Shown here: positions 4,987-5,752 of the stretch, piece after piece
Layout: each line of letters starts with the position of its first letter
Position numbering within the stretch: position 1 is the first letter of the stretch
NCBI GenBank assembly: GCA_005773145.1
Contig: SXHS01000100.1
Coordinates: forward strand, 1 to 5,752
DNA from: Planctomycetaceae bacterium
GTDB lineage: Bacteria > Planctomycetota > Planctomycetia > Pirellulales > Pirellulaceae
Direction of reading: 5' to 3'
DNA length: 5,752 nucleotides
The notes under the pieces: model-generated
What the model saw: the letters and a program-made list of their open reading frames with translations, nothing else
The model's database searches: none
What the model was told of the DNA's origin: nothing
Program-made: the position numbers and the translations under genes

Positions 4987-5733
4987 TTAGCGTGGTTGTC
5001 GCAACACCCTCGGGTCGGCCAGTAGTTTCGCCAGTACCTCGTGCTCAACGATACTGCTCTTGCCGTATTCGCGTCCGATCGTGTTGTTGTGATAGTCCAT
5101 TTCGCGTTCGGCCGGCGTATTGCCGGTATTTCCGTCCTCATGCGCGTCGGTCACGACCTTCGCAAATACCTCGCCGTATTCTCGGGTCAATAAATAACTC
5201 CATAAGACATGACGGAAAGCGTCCTCAGGGACGTGTTCGTCGCGCTGGTGGGCTCCTTGTGACTCGCGTTCGGCACGTTCCTTAATCCGCAGCAGCGTGG
5301 GGGCTCGCAATGGGTTTTGCGATACGAGTTGAATTTCGGCGGGTGTCAGACCTTTTTCGAATCGCGCGGAAAGCTGACGCAGGTCGTCTTCGTCGAGTAC
5401 CAGGAGATGTTGATCGTCGCGTTTATCGACGCGGCAGCGGGTCGAAACGTTGTGTCCCTTCACGGGAAATGTCGCCACGCCCACAATCTCCAGCGGCATT
5501 GTGGCTTTGCCTGTCGATGCTAGTGCAATTAAGCTAGCCACCAAACGTTCCATTCCCGCTATGGGATCGCGAGGATTGATGTCGCAGGCCATCCGCAGGG
5601 ATTCGATGCGCAGAGAATCCTGTTTCGATGGGTTTTCCTCGTGCTGAGCGGCAGGGGTCGTTTCGGTCGCGTTGGCGGCTGGTTCCGCCGTGTCCGCAGT
5701 CAGCATGTCGACTTGAATGTTTCGCGCGTCCAC
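4987..5733 (-). CDS. Protein with a C-terminal DUF6973-like domain (polymorphic-toxin-associated), function unknown
   Basis: A protein of 248 residues. Residues 1-40 are polar and low in complexity (A, T, E, Q), and no signal peptide or membrane segment is visible. Residues 41-160 are charged and unassigned. The C-terminal part carries EDAFRHVLWSYLLTREYG (170-187), DAHEDGNTGNTP (197-208) and MDYHNNTIGREYG (212-224). This D-x-x-RH ... HE ... D-x-HNN-x-x-G pattern matches what I recall of DUF6973, found at the ends of polymorphic-toxin-like and wall-associated proteins; the conserved His, Glu, Asp and Asn suggest an enzyme active site, but no activity is known to me. The start is taken as GTG at 5733, with GGGAG 9 nt upstream. 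The frame stays open to the window edge, so a longer N-terminus is possible; an ATG at residue 10 has no binding site. No secretion or immunity gene lies beside it within the window. Confidence 0.75.
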   Translation of the reverse strand: MDARNIQVDMLTADTAEPAANATETTPAAQHEENPSKQDSLRIESLRMACDINPRDPIAGMERLVASLIALASTGKATMPLEIVGVATFPVKGHNVSTRCRVDKRDDQHLLVLDEDDLRQLSARFEKGLTPAEIQLVSQNPLRAPTLLRIKERAERESQGAHQRDEHVPEDAFRHVLWSYLLTREYGEVFAKVVTDAHEDGNTGNTPAEREMDYHNNTIGREYGKSSIVEHEVLAKLLADPRVLRQPR

Positions 5734-5742
5734 GGCGACTCG

Positions 5743-5747
5743 CTCCC
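5743..5747 (-). promoter_or_regulatory. Possible ribosome binding site for the DUF6973-like gene
   Basis: GGGAG lies 9 nt before the GTG at 5733 on the minus strand. It supports that start, but sequence beyond the window is needed to exclude an upstream one. Confidence 0.4.
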
Positions 5748-5752
5748 AGCTC

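Noticed and set aside
4716..5141. A 141-codon minus-strand frame across the DUF6973-like gene and the gap
   Set aside because: It is a shifted shadow of the DUF6973-like gene, rich in Arg, Ser and Thr, continuing into the repeat hairpin.

Overview
The window looks like chromosomal DNA of a planctomycete, probably related to the Pirellulales. Two things point there. One is a secreted PQQ-type beta-propeller protein whose mature end begins DDWPQWGGPQRD, a variant of the WPQWRGPNRDG opening common in planctomycete proteins. The other is a set of gap sequences I recall as scattered intergenic repeats in planctomycete genomes: a GTGCCACGGGCGGCTTG-type palindrome, CCGAAGCGTCAGCGAGG, and CGCGAAGGCGCCAAGGACGC. 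The assignment comes from memory of such genomes, not from a search.

Layout. Bases 1-769 (minus) hold most of an S-adenosylmethionine-dependent cyclopropane/mycolic-acid-type fatty acid synthase, cut by the window edge at its C-terminus. Bases 770-1561 have no gene. They are filled with repeats: two inverted copies of a composite element, one carrying an expanded 14-bp tandem array, plus other short elements. A good sigma-70-like promoter at the right end points to the next gene. Bases 1562-2170 (plus) encode a six-helix HdeD/DUF308 membrane protein. Two minus-strand genes follow, read from right to left: the secreted beta-propeller protein (4597 down to 3287, TTG start) and a creatininase-family metallo-amidohydrolase (3143 down to 2244), separated by 143 bases. 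Bases 4598-4986 have no intact gene but hold a large imperfect hairpin and a 36-codon open tail that reads like the end of a lost gene. Bases 4987-5733 (minus) encode a protein whose C-terminal half matches my recollection of DUF6973, a domain seen in polymorphic-toxin-like proteins.

How the genes may work together. The fatty acid synthase and the HdeD protein are transcribed divergently from the repeat-rich gap. In other bacteria both families are tied to membrane and acid stress, so a shared role is possible but unproven. The beta-propeller protein and the amidohydrolase may be cotranscribed, but nothing shows a shared pathway. The DUF6973-like protein stands alone, with no recognisable secretion or immunity gene beside it. 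No RNA gene, CRISPR array, transposase or integrase is visible. The most unusual material is in the two gaps rather than in the genes.
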